NCBI GenBank assembly: GCA_030268105.1
Contig: BSDZ01000026.1
Location: 1,430,001-1,494,000, forward strand
Direction of reading: 5' to 3'
Length of the DNA: 64,000 nt
Source: Volvox africanus
Taxonomy: Eukaryota > Chlorophyta > Chlorophyceae > Chlamydomonadales > Volvocaceae
Positions 49,123-60,415 of this stretch are shown here, in pieces. The position numbers were made by a program, and so were the translations under genes. Position 1 is the first letter of the stretch, and each line of letters opens with the position of its first letter. The notes below the pieces were generated by a model. That model was not told where the DNA came from. It did no database searches and worked only from the letters and a program-made list of their open reading frames with translations.

Positions 49123-49775
49123 AATGTGTGGGCTCTCACGTTGCCGCAGGAAAATCTGAAGGATCACAACTTGGCTGTAAGCTTGCACAAGGCCTCATGT
49201 ACTGGTCTCAACCAAATCACATCACATCACATCACATCGGGATCTGATGGCAGAGGGATCCATCATGTTGCAGCGTGTGTGTCCTACGTCATCCGGAAAA
49301 GACAGATAGATGGTGCATGCATGCATATGACAGAAGCACAGCTGTGGCTTGCATGGATAGCCACTACTGACAGTTCAACAAGGTGCATCAACCAGACGGT
49401 GCATGCGTGATGTTCTTTTGACCTTCCGATGGTTTGCTTGTAGTATCTACATGTCTGCACCATCAAGCGGGCAGGCTAGCAAGTGGCACATGTGGCTAGC
49501 TAGACTTGTGCCGCTAGCTAGACTGGTGCCGCCAGCTAGATTGGTGCCACTAGCTAGACTTGTGCTGCTAGCTAGACTGGTGCCGCAAGCTAGACATGTG
49601 TCGCTAGCTTGACTTGTGCCGCCAGCTAGACTTGTGCCGCTAGCTAGACTGGTGCCGCTTGCTAGACTTGTGCCTCTTGCACCTGTTGCTAGCTAGCAAA
49701 TCCGCCGACCTGAGTTCAAATTGCAGCGTGAACTGCCTGCACAGCTGAGCAGAACGCTCATCCAGGATGCTCATC
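49123..49775 (+). repeat. Monomer 51 (class S, 653 bp, 10 x 18 bp)
   Basis: B as in monomer 48. The following head fragment has GAACTGCCTGCACAGCTG. Confidence 0.85.
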
Positions 49776-50694
49776 AATGTGTGGGCTCTCACGTTGCCGC
49801 AGGAAAATCTGAAGGATCACATCTTGGCTGTAAACTTGCACAAGGCCTCATGTACTGGTCTCAACCAAATCACATCACATCACATCACATCGGGATCTGG
49901 TGGCAGAGAGATCCATCATGTTGCAGCGTGTGTGTCCTACGTCATCCGGAAAAGACAGATAGATGGTGCATGCATGCATATGACAGAAGCACAGCTGTGG
50001 CTTGCATGGATAGCCACTACTGACAGTTCAACCAGGTGCATCAACCAGACGGCGCATGCGTGATGTTCTTTTGACCATCCGATGGTTTGCTTGTAATATC
50101 TACACGTCTGCACCATCAAGCGGGCAGGCTAGCAAGTGGCACATGTGGCTAGCTAGATTGGTGCCACTAGCTAGACTTGTGCCGCTAGCTAGACTGGTGC
50201 CGCAAGCTAGACATGTGCCGCCAGCTAGACTGGTGCCGCCAGCTAGACTTGTGCCTCTTGCACCTGTTGCTAGCTATCAGAATTCGTTTCCCAAGCAATA
50301 CAGGTTTGGCATGCATCCCAACCCGCCGCTGCACGACTGTGTTTAAAACCATTTTTGCACCCATGCAGGTCTGCTTGATCTTGGTCGAGCGGTTGTGCTC
50401 TTTCCATGTGTGAGTCCATCCATCATCATAAGCAAGCAAGCATGCATGTATGTGCTTCACTGGGCGGCCATGATGGCATATCGCATGCATATGGCATGCC
50501 GCCCTATCTTGCGAATGAACTGACAAGCAGGCCACTCATATGAACTCAGCAAGCCACGCACCTGCTCTTCAGCGCTGGAATTCACCATTCTTGCTTCATC
50601 TATCATTCAGGTGCGTGCGTTATGAGCAGGGGGGACAGCTGCATGGGTGGACAAACTGAATGAGAGGAGAGGGCGGTGCTCAACGATGGTGCTC
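49776..50694 (+). repeat. Monomer 52 (class L, 919 bp, 6 x 18 bp)
   Basis: Private GTAAACTTGC removes the HindIII site. It has CTTGTAATATC, and its A has TTCACTGGGCGG and GAACTCAGC. Confidence 0.85.
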
Positions 50695-51248
50695 AATGTG
50701 TGGGCTCTCACGTTGCCGCAGGAAAATCTGAAGGATCACAACTTGGCTGTAAGCTTGCACAAGGCCTCATGTACTGGTCTCAACCAAATCACATCACATC
50801 ACATCACATCGGGATCTGATGGCAGAGAGATCCATCATGTTGCAGCATGTGTGTCCTACGTCATCCGGAAAAAACAGATGGATGGTGCATGCATGCATAT
50901 GACAGAAGCACAGCTGTGGCTTGCATGGATAGCCACTACTGACAGTTCAACCAGGTCCATCAACCAGACGGCGCATGCGTGATGTTCTTTTTACCATCCG
51001 ATGGTTTGCTTGTAGTATCTACACGTCTGCACCATCAAGCGGGCAGGCTAGCAAGTGGCACATGTGGCTAGCTAGACTTGTGCCGCCAGCTAGATTGGTG
51101 CCACAAGCTAGACTTGTGCCGCTAGCTAGACTGGTGCCGCAAGCTAGACATGTGTCGCTAGCTTGACTTGTGCCGCCAGCTAGACTTGTGCCGCTAGCTA
51201 GACTTGTACCGCTTGCTAGACTTGTGCCTATTGCACCTGTTGCTAGCT

Positions 51249-51290
51249 AGCAAATCCGCCGACCTGACTTCAAATTGCAACTTTGTGCCT
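51249..51290 (+). other. Chimeric junction: tRNA-like T-arm fused to minisatellite
   Basis: AATCCGCCGACCTGAC and CAAATTGCAA from the tRNA-like fragment run directly into TTTGTGCCTGCAACTAG, the interior of a long-type M. The rest of the head segment, the whole of B and the start of M are missing. This junction occurs once. Confidence 0.85.
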
Positions 51291-51920
51291 GCAACTAGAC
51301 TTGTGAGGCCAGCTAGACTGGTGCCGCTAGCTAGATTTGTGCCACTAGCTAGACTGGTGCCACTAGCACGACTTGTGCCACTAGCTAGACATGTGCCGCT
51401 AGCTAGATTTGTGCCGCCAGCTAGACTGGTGCCACTAGCTAGACTGGTGCCACTAGCTAGACTGGTGCCACTAGCACGACTGCTGCCGCTAGCTAGATTT
51501 GTGCCTGCAACTAGACTTGTGCGGCCAGCTAGACTGGTTCCGCTAGCTAGATTTGTGCCGCCAGCTAGACTTGTGCCGCCAGCTAGACTTGTGCCGCCGG
51601 CTAGACTTGTGCTGCCAGCTAGACTTGTGCCGCCAGCTAGACTGGAGCCGCTAGCTAGACTTCTGCCGCCAACTAGATTTGTGCCTCCAGCTAGACTTGT
51701 GCCGCCAGCTAGACTTGTGCCGCCAGCTAGACTGGTTCCGCTAGCTAGATTTGTGCCTCTAGCTAGATTTGTGCCGCCAGCTAGACTTCTGCCGCCAGCT
51801 AGACTGGTGCTGCCAGGTAGACCGGTGATGTAAGCTTGACTTGTGCCGCCAGCTAGACTGGTGCCGCTAGCTAGACTTGTGCCACTAGCTAGACTTGTGC
51901 TGCTAGCTTGACTTGTGCCT
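51282..51920 (+). repeat. Second minisatellite of chimeric monomer 53
   Basis: A half repeat followed by 35 complete 18-mers. Order and variants resemble the right-hand part of the M in monomers 47 and 56. Confidence 0.85.
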
Positions 51921-52411
51921 CTTGCACCTGTTGATAGCTATCAGAATTCGTTTCCCAAGCAATACAGGTTTGGCATGCATCCCAACCCGCCGCTGCACGA
52001 CAGTGTTTAAAACCATTTTTGCACCCATGCAGGTCTGCTTGATCTTGGTGGAGCGGTTGTGCTCTTTCCATGTATGAGTCCATCCATCATCATAAGCAAG
52101 CAAGCATGCATGTATGTGCTTCACGGGGCGGCCATGATGGCATATCACATGCATATGGCATGCCGCCCTATCTTGCAAATGAACTGACAAGCAAGCCACT
52201 CATATGAACCAAGCAAGCCACGCACCTGCTCTTCAGCGCTGGAATTCACCATTCTTGCTTCATCTATCATTCAGGTGCGTGCGTTATGAGCAGGGGGGAA
52301 AGCTGCATGGGTGGACAAACTGAATGAGAGGGGAGGGCGTTGCTCAACGATGGAGCTCTGCTGCGGAACAGGTGTGAGTGTGTGGTTGAACAGGTTCTCA
52401 TCCCATGATAC

Positions 52412-52483
52412 GTTTGCGTGGTGTAGTGGTTAGCACTGTGGACTCTGAATCCGCCGACCTGACTTCAAATTGCAGCGTGAGCT
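52412..52483 (+). pseudogene. tRNA-Gln-like head, copy 4
   Basis: No difference from copy 3 seen over the 72 nt. The first downstream T4 is at about 52,818, giving a possible transcript of about 410 nt. Confidence 0.7.
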
Positions 52484-52897
52484 GCCTGCGCGGCTGAGCA
52501 GAACGCTCATCCAGGATGCTCATCAATGTGTGGGCTCTCACGTTGCCGCAGGAAAATCTGAAGGATCACATCTTGGCTGTAAGCTTGCACAAGGCCTTAT
52601 GTACTGGTCTCAACCAAATCACATCACATCACATCACATCGGGATCTGGTGGCAGAGAGATCCATCATGTTGCAGCGTGTGTGTCCTACGTCATCCGGAA
52701 AAGACAGATAGATGGTGCATGCATGCATATGACAGAAGCACAGCTGTGGCTTGCATGGATAGCCACTACTGACAGTTCAACCAGGTGCATCAACCAGACG
52801 GCGCATGCGTGATGTTCTTTTGACCTTCCGATGGTTTGCTTGTAGTATCTACACGTCTGCACCATCAAGCGGGCAGGCTAGCAAGTGGCACATGTGG

Positions 52898-53653
52898 CTA
52901 GCTAGACTTGTGCCGCTAGCTAGACTGGTGCCGCTAGCTAGACTGGTGCCACTAGCTAGACTTGTGCCGCAAGCTAGACATGTGCCGCCAGCTAGACTTG
53001 TGCCGCCAGCTAGACTTGTGCCGCTAGCTAGACTGGTGCCACTAGCTAGACTGGTGCCACTAGCTAGACTGGTGCCACTAGCTAGACTTGTGCCGCTAGC
53101 TAGATTTCTGCCTGCAACTAGACTTGTGCGGCCAGCTAGACTGGTGCCGCTAGCTAGATTTGTGCCACTAGCTAGACTGGAGCCACTAGCACGACTGGTG
53201 CCACTAGCTAGACATGTGCCGCTAGCTAGATTTGTGCCGCCAGATAGACTGGTGCCACTAGCTAGACTGGTGCCACTAGCTAGATTTGTGCCGCTAGCTA
53301 GACTTGTGCTGCCAGCTAGACTTGTGCCGCCAGCTAGATTTGTGCCTGCAGCTAGACTTGTGCCGCTAGCTAGATTTGTGCCTGCAGCTAGACTTGTGCC
53401 GCCAGCTAGACTTGTGCCGCCAGCTAGACTTGTGCCGCCAGCTAGACTTGTGCCGCCAGCTAGACTTGTGCTGCCAGCTAGACTGGTGCCGCCAGCTAGA
53501 CTGGTGCCGCTAGCTTGACTTGTGCCGCCAGCTAGACTGGTGCCGCCAGCTAGACTGGTGCCGCTAGCTGGACTTGTGCCGCCAGCTAGACTGGTGCCGC
53601 TAGCTAGACTGGTGCCGCTAGCTCAATTTGTGCCGCTAGCTTGACTCGTGCCT
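52898..53653 (+). repeat. Minisatellite of monomer 54, 42 x 18 bp
   Basis: 756 bp, exactly 42 periods. The final part has CTAGCTGGAC and CTAGCTCAATTTG variants, also present in monomers 59 and 61. Confidence 0.9.
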
Positions 53654-54144
53654 CTTGCACCTGTTGCTAGCTATCAGAATTCGTTTCCCAAGCAATACAG
53701 GTTTGGCATGCATCCCAACCCGCCGCTGCACGACTGTGTTTAAAACCATTTTTGCACCCTTGCAGGTGTTCTTGATCTTGGTTGAGCGGTTGTGCTCTTT
53801 CCATGTGTTAGTCCATCCATCATCATAAGCAAGCAAGCATGCATGTATGTGCTTCACGGGGCGGCCATGATGGCATATCGCATGCATATGGCATGCCGCC
53901 CTATCTTGCAAATAAACTGACAAGCAAGCCACAAATATGAAGCAAGCAAGCCACGCACCTGCTCTTCAGCACTGGAATTCACCATTCTTGCTTCATCTAT
54001 CATTCAGGTGCGTGCGTTATGAGCAGGGGGGACAGCTGCATGGGTGGACAAACTGAATGAGAGGGGAGGGCGTTGCTCAACGATGGAGCTCTGCTGCGGA
54101 ACAGGTGTGAGTGTGTGGTTGAACAGGTTCTCATCACATGATAC

Positions 54145-54216
54145 GTTTGCGTGGTGTAGTGGTTAGGACTGTGGACTCTGAATCCGCCGACCTGAGTTCA
54201 AATTGCAGCGTGAGCT
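54145..54216 (+). pseudogene. tRNA-Gln-like head, copy 5
   Basis: Private GGTTAGGAC in place of GGTTAGCAC breaks a D-stem pair. The upstream flank reads CTCATCACATG. The T-stem 5' side is CTGAG. Confidence 0.7.
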
Positions 54217-54257
54217 GCCTGCACAGCTGAGCAGAACGCTCATCCAGGATGCTCATC

Positions 54258-54928
54258 AATGTGTGGGCTCTCACGTTGCCGCATGAAAATCTGCAGGATC
54301 ACATCTTGGCTGTAAGCTTGCACAAGGCCTCATGTACTGGTCTCAACCAAATCACATCACATCACATCACATCGGGATCTGGTGGCAGAGAGATCCATCA
54401 TGTTGCAGCGTGTGTGTCCTACGTCATCCGGAAAAGACAGATAGATGGTGCATGCATGCATATGACAGAAGCACAGCTGTGGCTTGCATGGATAGCCACT
54501 ACTGACAGTTCAACCAGGTGCATCAACCAGACGGCGCATGCGTGATGTTCTTTTGACCTTCCGATGGTTTGCTTGTAGTATCTACACGTCCGCACCATCA
54601 AGCGGGCAGGCTAGCAAGTGGCACATGTGGCTAGCTAGACTTGTGCCGCTAGCTAGACTGGTGCCGCTAGCTAGACTGGTGCCGCAAGCTAGACATGTGC
54701 CGCCAGCTAGACTTGTGCCGCCAGCTAGCCTTGTGCCGCCAGCTAGACTGGTGCTGCTAGCTAGATTTGTGTCGCTAGCTTGACATGTGCCGCCAGCTAG
54801 ACTTGCGCCGCTTGCTAGTCTTGTGCCTCTTGCACCTGTTGCTAGCTAGCAAAACCGCCGACCTGAGTTCAAATTGCAGCGTGAGCTGCCTGCACAGCTG
54901 AGCAGAACGCTCATCCAGGATGCTCATC
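54258..54928 (+). repeat. Monomer 55 (class S, 671 bp, 11 x 18 bp)
   Basis: B has GCCGCATGAAAATC. The S junction reads GCAAAACCGCC instead of GCAAATCCGCC. Repeated at +1,720 bp as monomer 57. Confidence 0.85.
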
Positions 54929-55977
54929 AATGTGTGGGCTCTCACGTTGCCGCATGAAAATCTGCAGAATCACATCTTGGCTGTAAGCTTGCACAAGGCC
55001 TCATGCACTGGTCTCAACCAAATCACATCACATCACATCACATCGGGATCTGGTGGCAGAGAGATCCATCATGTTGCAGCGTGTGTGTCCTACGTCATCC
55101 GGAAAAAACAGATAGATGGTGCATGCATGCATATGACAGAAGCACAGCTGTGGCTTGCATGGATAGCCACTACTGACAGTTCAACAAGGTGCATCAACCA
55201 GACGGTGCATGCGTGATGTTCTTTTGACCTTCCGATGGTTTGCTTGTAGTATCTACATGTCTGCACCATCAAGCGGGCAGGCAAGCAAGTGGCACATGTG
55301 GCTAGCTAGACTTGTGCCGCTAGCTAGACTGGTGCCGCTAGCTAGACTGGTGCCACTAGCTAGACTGGTGCCACTAGCTAGACATGTGCCGCCAGCTAGA
55401 CTTGTGCCGCTAGCTAGATTTGTGCCTGCAACTAGACTTGTGCGGCCAGCTAGACTGGTGCCGCTAGCTAGATTTGTGCCACTAGCTAGACTGGTGCCAC
55501 TAGCACGACTTGTGCCACTAGCTAGACATGTGCCGCTAGCTAGATTTGTGCCGCCAGCTAGACTGGTGCCACTAGCTAGACTGGTGCCACTAGCTAGACT
55601 GGTGCCACTAGCACGACTGCTGCCGCTAGCTAGATTTGTGCCTGCAACTAGACTTGTGCGGCCAGCTAGACTGGTTCCGCTAGCTAGATTTGTACCGCCA
55701 GCTAGACTTGTGCCGCCAGCTAGACTTGTGCCGCCGGCTAGACTTGTGCTGCCAGCTAGACTTGTGCCGCCAGCTAGACTGGTGCCGCTAGCTGGACTTG
55801 TGCCGCCAACTAGATTTGTGCCTCCAGCTAGACTTGTGCCGCCAGCTAGACTTGCGCCGCTTGCTAGTCTTGTGCCTCTTGCACCTGTTGCTAGCTAGCA
55901 AAACCGCCGACCTGAGTTCAAATTGCAGCGTGAGCTGCCTGCACAGCTGAGCAGAACGCTCATCCAGGATGCTCATC
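54929..55977 (+). repeat. Monomer 56 (class S, 1,049 bp, 32 x 18 bp)
   Basis: A class S unit with a long M: the long-type repeat runs into the AGACTTGCGCCGCTTGC S-type end. It is a crossover between a long-M unit and an S-type unit. B has GCAGAATCACATC. Confidence 0.85.
55302..55877 (+). repeat. Minisatellite of monomer 56, 32 x 18 bp
   Basis: 576 bp. It follows the M of monomer 58 repeat by repeat for most of its length, then switches to the S-type terminal repeats. Confidence 0.9.
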
Positions 55978-56648
55978 AATGTGTGGGCTCTCACGTTGCC
56001 GCATGAAAATCTGCAGGATCACATCTTGGCTGTAAGCTTGCACAAGGCCTCATGCACTGGTCTCAACCAAATCACATCACATCACATCACATCGGGATCT
56101 GGTGGCAGAGAGATCCATCATGTTGCAGCGTGTGTGTCCTACGTCATCCGGAAAAGACAGATAGATGGTGCATGCATGCATATGACAGAAGCACAGCTGT
56201 GGCTTGCATGGATAGCCACTACTGACAGTTCAACCAGGTGCATCAACCAGACGGCGCATGCGTGATGTTCTTTTGACCTTCCGATGGTTTGCTTGTAGTA
56301 TCTACACGTCCGCACCATCAAGCGGGCAGGCTAGCAAGTGGCACATGTGGCTAGCTAGACTTGTGCCGCTAGCTAGACTGGTGCCGCTAGCTAGACTGGT
56401 GCCGCAAGCTAGACATGTGCCGCCAGCTAGACTTGTGCCGCCAGCTAGCCTTGTGCCGCCAGCTAGACTGGTGCTGCTAGCTAGATTTGTGTCGCTAGCT
56501 TGACATGTGCCGCCAGCTAGACTTGCGCCGCTTGCTAGTCTTGTGCCTCTTGCACCTGTTGCTAGCTAGCAAAACCGCCGACCTGAGTTCAAATTGCAGC
56601 GTGAGCTGCCTGCACAGCTGAGCAGAACGCTCATCCAGGATGCTCATC
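55978..56648 (+). repeat. Monomer 57 (class S, 671 bp, 11 x 18 bp)
   Basis: Second copy of monomer 55, but preceded by an S junction instead of a full head. Confidence 0.85.
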
Positions 56649-57697
56649 AATGTGTGGGCTCTCACGTTGCCGCATGAAAATCTGCAGGATCACATCTTGG
56701 CTGTAAGCTTGCACAAGGCCTCATGCACTGGTCTCAACCAAATCACATCACATCACATCACATCGGGATCTGGTGGCAGAGAGATCCATCATGTTGCAGC
56801 GTGTGTGTCCTACGTCATCCGGAAAAAACAGATAGATGGTGCATGCATGCATATGACAGAAGCACAGCTGTGGCTTGCATGGATAGCCACTACTGACAGT
56901 TCAACAAGGTGCATCAACCAGACGGTGCATGCGTGATGTTCTTTTGACCTTCCGATGGTTTGCTTGTAGTATCTACATGTCTGCACCATCAAGCGGGCAG
57001 GCAAGCAAGTGGCACATGTGGCTAGCTAGACTTGTGCCGCTAGCTAGACTGGTGCCGCTAGCTAGACTGGTGCCACTAGCTAGACTGGTGCCACTAGCTA
57101 GACATGTGCCGCCAGCTAGACTTGTGCCGCTAGCTAGATTTGTGCCTGCAACTAGACTTGTGCGGCCAGCTAGACTGGTGCCGCTAGCTAGATTTGTGCC
57201 ACTAGCTAGACTGGTGCCACTAGCACGACTTGTGCCACTAGCTAGACATGTGCCGCTAGCTAGATTTGTGCCGCCAGCTAGACTGGTGCCACTAGCTAGA
57301 CTGGTGCCACTAGCTAGACTGGTGCCACTAGCACGACTGCTGCCGCTAGCTAGATTTGTGCCTGCAACTAGACTTGTGCGGCCAGCTAGACTGGTTCCGC
57401 TAGCTAGATTTGTACCGCCAGCTAGACTTGTGCCGCCAGCTAGACTTGTGCCGCCGGCTAGACTTGTGCTGCCAGCTAGACTTGTGCCGCCAGCTAGACT
57501 GGTGCCGCTAGCTGGACTTGTGCCGCCAACTAGATTTGTGCCTCCAGCTAGACTTGTGCCGCCAGCTAGACTTGTGCCGCCAGCTAGACTGGTTCCGCTA
57601 GCTAGATTTGTGCCGCTAGCTAGATTTGTGCCGCCAGCTAGACTTCTGCCGCCAGCTAGACTGGTGCCGCCAGCTAGACCGGTGCCGTAAGCTTGAC
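55978..57697 (+). repeat. Higher-order repeat of 1,720 bp, copy 2
   Basis: Monomer 57 and most of monomer 58. It carries the CCGCATGAAAATC and GCAAAACCGCC variants typical of this block. Confidence 0.75.
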
Positions 57698-57777
57698 TTG
57701 TGCCGCTAGCTAGACTTGTGCCGCTAGCTAGACTTGTGCCACTAGCTAGACTTGTGCTGCTAGCTTGACTTGTGCCT
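57022..57777 (+). repeat. Minisatellite of monomer 58, 42 x 18 bp
   Basis: 756 bp. The plus frame stays open for 253 codons as LARLVP-type hexapeptides before the CTTGAC repeat stops it. Confidence 0.9.
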
Positions 57778-58268
57778 CTTGCACCTGTTGCTAGCTATCA
57801 GAATTCGTTTCCCAAGCAATACAGGTTTGGCATGCATCCCAACCCGCCGCTGCACGACTGTGTTTAAAACCATTTTTGCACCCATGCAGGTCTGCTTGAT
57901 CTTGGTGGAGCGGTTGTGCTCTTTCCATGTGTGAGTCCATCCATCATCATAAGCAAGCAAGCATGCATGTATGTGCTTCACGGGGCGGCCATGATGGCAT
58001 ATCGCATGCATATGGCATGCCGCCCTATCTTGCGAATGAACTGACAAGCAAGCCACTCATATGAACCAAGCAAGCCACGCACCTGCTCTTCAGCGCTGGA
58101 ATTTACCATTCTTGCTTCATCTATCATTCAGGTGCGTGCGTTATGAGCAGGGGGGACAGCTGCATGGGTGGACAAACTGAATGAGAGGGGAGGGCGTTGC
58201 TCAACGATGGAGCTCTGCTGCGGAACAGGTGTGAGTGTGTGGTTGAACAGGTTCTCATCCCATGATAC

Positions 58269-58340
58269 GTTTGCGTGGTGTAGTGGTTAGCACTGTGGAC
58301 TCTGAATCCGCCGACCTGAGTTCAAATTGCAGCGTGAGCT
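58269..58340 (+). pseudogene. tRNA-Gln-like head, copy 6
   Basis: D-arm intact. The T-arm is CTGAG-TTCAAAT-TGCAG and keeps the box B G53 but not C61. Confidence 0.7.
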
Positions 58341-58754
58341 GCCTGCGCGGCTGAGCAGAACGCTCATCCAGGATGCTCATCAATGTGTGGGCTCTCACGT
58401 TGCCGCAGGAAAATCTGAAGGATCACATCTTGGCTGTAAGCTTGCACAAGGCCTTATGTACTGGTCTCAACCAAATCACATCACATCACATCACATCGGG
58501 ATCTGGTGGCAGAGAGATCCATCATGTTGCAGCGTGTGTGTCCTACGTCATCCGGAAAAGACAGATAGATGGTGCATGCATGCATATGACAGAAGCACAG
58601 CTGTGGCTTGCATGGATAGCCACTACTGACAGTTCAACCAGGTGCATCAACCAGACGGCGCATGCGTGATGTTCTTTTGACCTTCCGATGGTTTGCTTGT
58701 AGTATCTACACGTCTGCACCATCAAGCGGGCAGGCTAGCAAGTGGCACATGTGG

Positions 58755-59438
58755 CTAGCTAGACTTGTGCCGCTAGCTAGACTGGTGCCGCTAGCTAGAT
58801 TGGTGCCACTAGCTAGACTGGTGCCGCAAGCTAGACATGTGCCGCCAGCTAGACTTGTGCCGCCAGCTAGACTTGTGCCGCTAGCTAGACTGGTGCCCCT
58901 AGCTAGACTGGTGCCACTAGCTAGACTGGTGCCACTAGCTAGACTTGTGCCGCTAGCTAGATTTCTGCCTGCAACTAGACTTGTGCGGCCAGCTAGACTG
59001 GTGCCGCTAGCTAGATTTGTGCCACTAGCTAGACTGGAGCCACTAGCACGACTGGTGCCACTAGCTAGACATGTGCCGCTAGCTAGATTTGTGCTGCCAG
59101 CTAGACTGGTGCCACTAGCACGTCTGGTGCCACTAGCTAGACTTGTGCCGCTAGCTAGATTTGTGCCGCCAGCTAGACTGGTGCTACTAGCTAGACATGT
59201 GCCACTAGCTAGATTTGTGCCGCTAGCTAGACTTGTGCTGCCAGCTAGACTTGTGCCGCCAGCTAGATTTGTGCCTGCAGCTAGACTTGTGCCGCTAGCT
59301 AGATTTGTGCCTGCAGCTAGACTGGTGCCGCCAGCTAGACTGGTGCCGCTAGCTTGACTTGTGCCGCCAGCTAGACTGGTGCCGCTAGCTAGACTGGTGC
59401 CGCTAGCTCAATTTGTGCCGCTAGCTTGACTCGTGCCT
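58755..59438 (+). repeat. Minisatellite of monomer 59, 38 x 18 bp
   Basis: 684 bp. It includes GTGCCCCTAGC and CACGTCTGGTGCC variants. It is four repeats longer than its counterpart in monomer 61. Confidence 0.9.
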
Positions 59439-59929
59439 CTTGCACCTGTTGCTAGCTAGCAGAATTCGTTTCCCAAGCAATACAGGTTTGGCATGCATCC
59501 CAACCCGCCGCTGCACGACTGTGTTTAAAACCATTTTTGCACCCATGCAGGTCTGCTTGATCTTGGTTGAGCGGTTGTGCTCTTTCCATGTGTTAGTCCA
59601 TCCATCATCATAAGCAAGCAAGCATGCATGTATGTGCTTCACGGGGCGGCCATGATGGCATATCGCATGCATATGGCATGCCGCCCTATCTTGCAAATGA
59701 ACTGACAAGCAAGCCACAAATATGAAGCAAGCAAGCCACGCACCTGCTCTTCAGCGCTGGAATTCACCATTCTTGCTTCATCTATCATTCAGGTGCGTGC
59801 GTTATGAGCAGGGGGAACAGCTGCATGGGTGGACAAACTGAATGAGAGGGGAGGGCGTTGCTCAACGATGGAGCTCTGCTGCGGAACAGGTGTGAGTGTG
59901 TGGTTGAACAGGTTCTCATCCCATGATAC

Positions 59930-60001
59930 GTTTGCGTGGTGTAGTGGTTAGCACTGTGGACTCTGAATCCGCCGACCTGACTTCAAATTGCAGCGTGAGC
60001 T
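59930..60001 (+). pseudogene. tRNA-Gln-like head, copy 7
   Basis: T-arm CTGAC type, like copies 3, 4 and 9. Preceded by the AGCAGGGGGAACAGC variant in module A. Confidence 0.7.
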
Positions 60002-60415
60002 GCCTGCGCGGCTGAGCAGAACGCTCATCCAGGATGCTCATCAATGTGTGGGCTCTCACGTTGCCGCAGGAAAATCTGAAGGATCACATCTTGGCTGTAA
60101 GCTTGCACAAGGCCTCATGTACTGGTCTCAACCAAATCACATCACATCACATCACATCGGGATCTGGTGGCAGAGAGATCCATCATGTTGCAGCGTGTGT
60201 GTCCTACGTCATCCGGAAAAAACAGATAGATGGTGCATGCATGCATATGACAGAAGCACAGCTGTGGCTTGCATGGATAGCCACTACTGACAGTTCAACA
60301 AGGTGCATCAACCAGACGGTGCATGCGTGATGTTCTTTTGACCTTCCGATGGTTTGCTTGTAGTATCTACATGTCTGCACCATCAAGCGGGCAGGCAAGC
60401 AAGTGGCACATGTGG

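Larger units (their letters stand above)
50695..52524 (+). repeat. Monomer 53 (chimera, class F, 1,830 bp)
   Basis: One B is followed by a nine-copy M (51068-51229), an S-type exit, a short tRNA fragment, and then a second long M without an intervening B. After B the T run is five long (TTCTTTTTACC). The total is the only one clearly off the 18-bp length series, because of the junction fragment. Confidence 0.85.
52525..54257 (+). repeat. Monomer 54 (class F, 1,733 bp, 42 x 18 bp)
   Basis: Its module A is the most diverged: TGCACCCTTGCAGGTG, TTCTTGATCTTGGTTGAG, GTGTTAGTCC and AAATAAACTG. Confidence 0.85.
54258..55977 (+). repeat. Higher-order repeat of 1,720 bp, copy 1
   Basis: Monomers 55 and 56. 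The start of B recurs at +1,720 bp for both, as does most of M. The copies diverge at the 3' end, where monomer 56 has an S exit and monomer 58 an A module with a full head. Confidence 0.8.
56649..58381 (+). repeat. Monomer 58 (class F, 1,733 bp, 42 x 18 bp)
   Basis: First copy of a two-monomer block (58-59) that recurs at +3,394 bp. B ends GGCAAGCAAGTGG. Confidence 0.85.
56649..60042 (+). repeat. Higher-order repeat of 3,394 bp, copy 1
   Basis: Monomers 58 and 59, both class F with long M. Confidence 0.8.
58382..60042 (+). repeat. Monomer 59 (class F, 1,661 bp, 38 x 18 bp)
   Basis: B has GGCCTTATGTACTGG, also in monomers 47, 54 and 61. Module A has GTGTTAGTCC and CCACAAATATGAAG. Confidence 0.85.

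Noticed and set aside
52805..53518. Long LARLVP repeat frames (207-253 codons) as repetitive structural proteins
   Set aside because: The frame follows from the 18-bp period. Lengths vary by whole repeats, terminal CTTGAC repeats introduce TGA, and the opposite strand is equally open.
53905..53920. AATAAA polyadenylation signal in module A of monomer 54
   Set aside because: It arises from a private change (AAATAAACTG for AAATGAACTG) and is absent from the other copies, so it is not a feature of the family.
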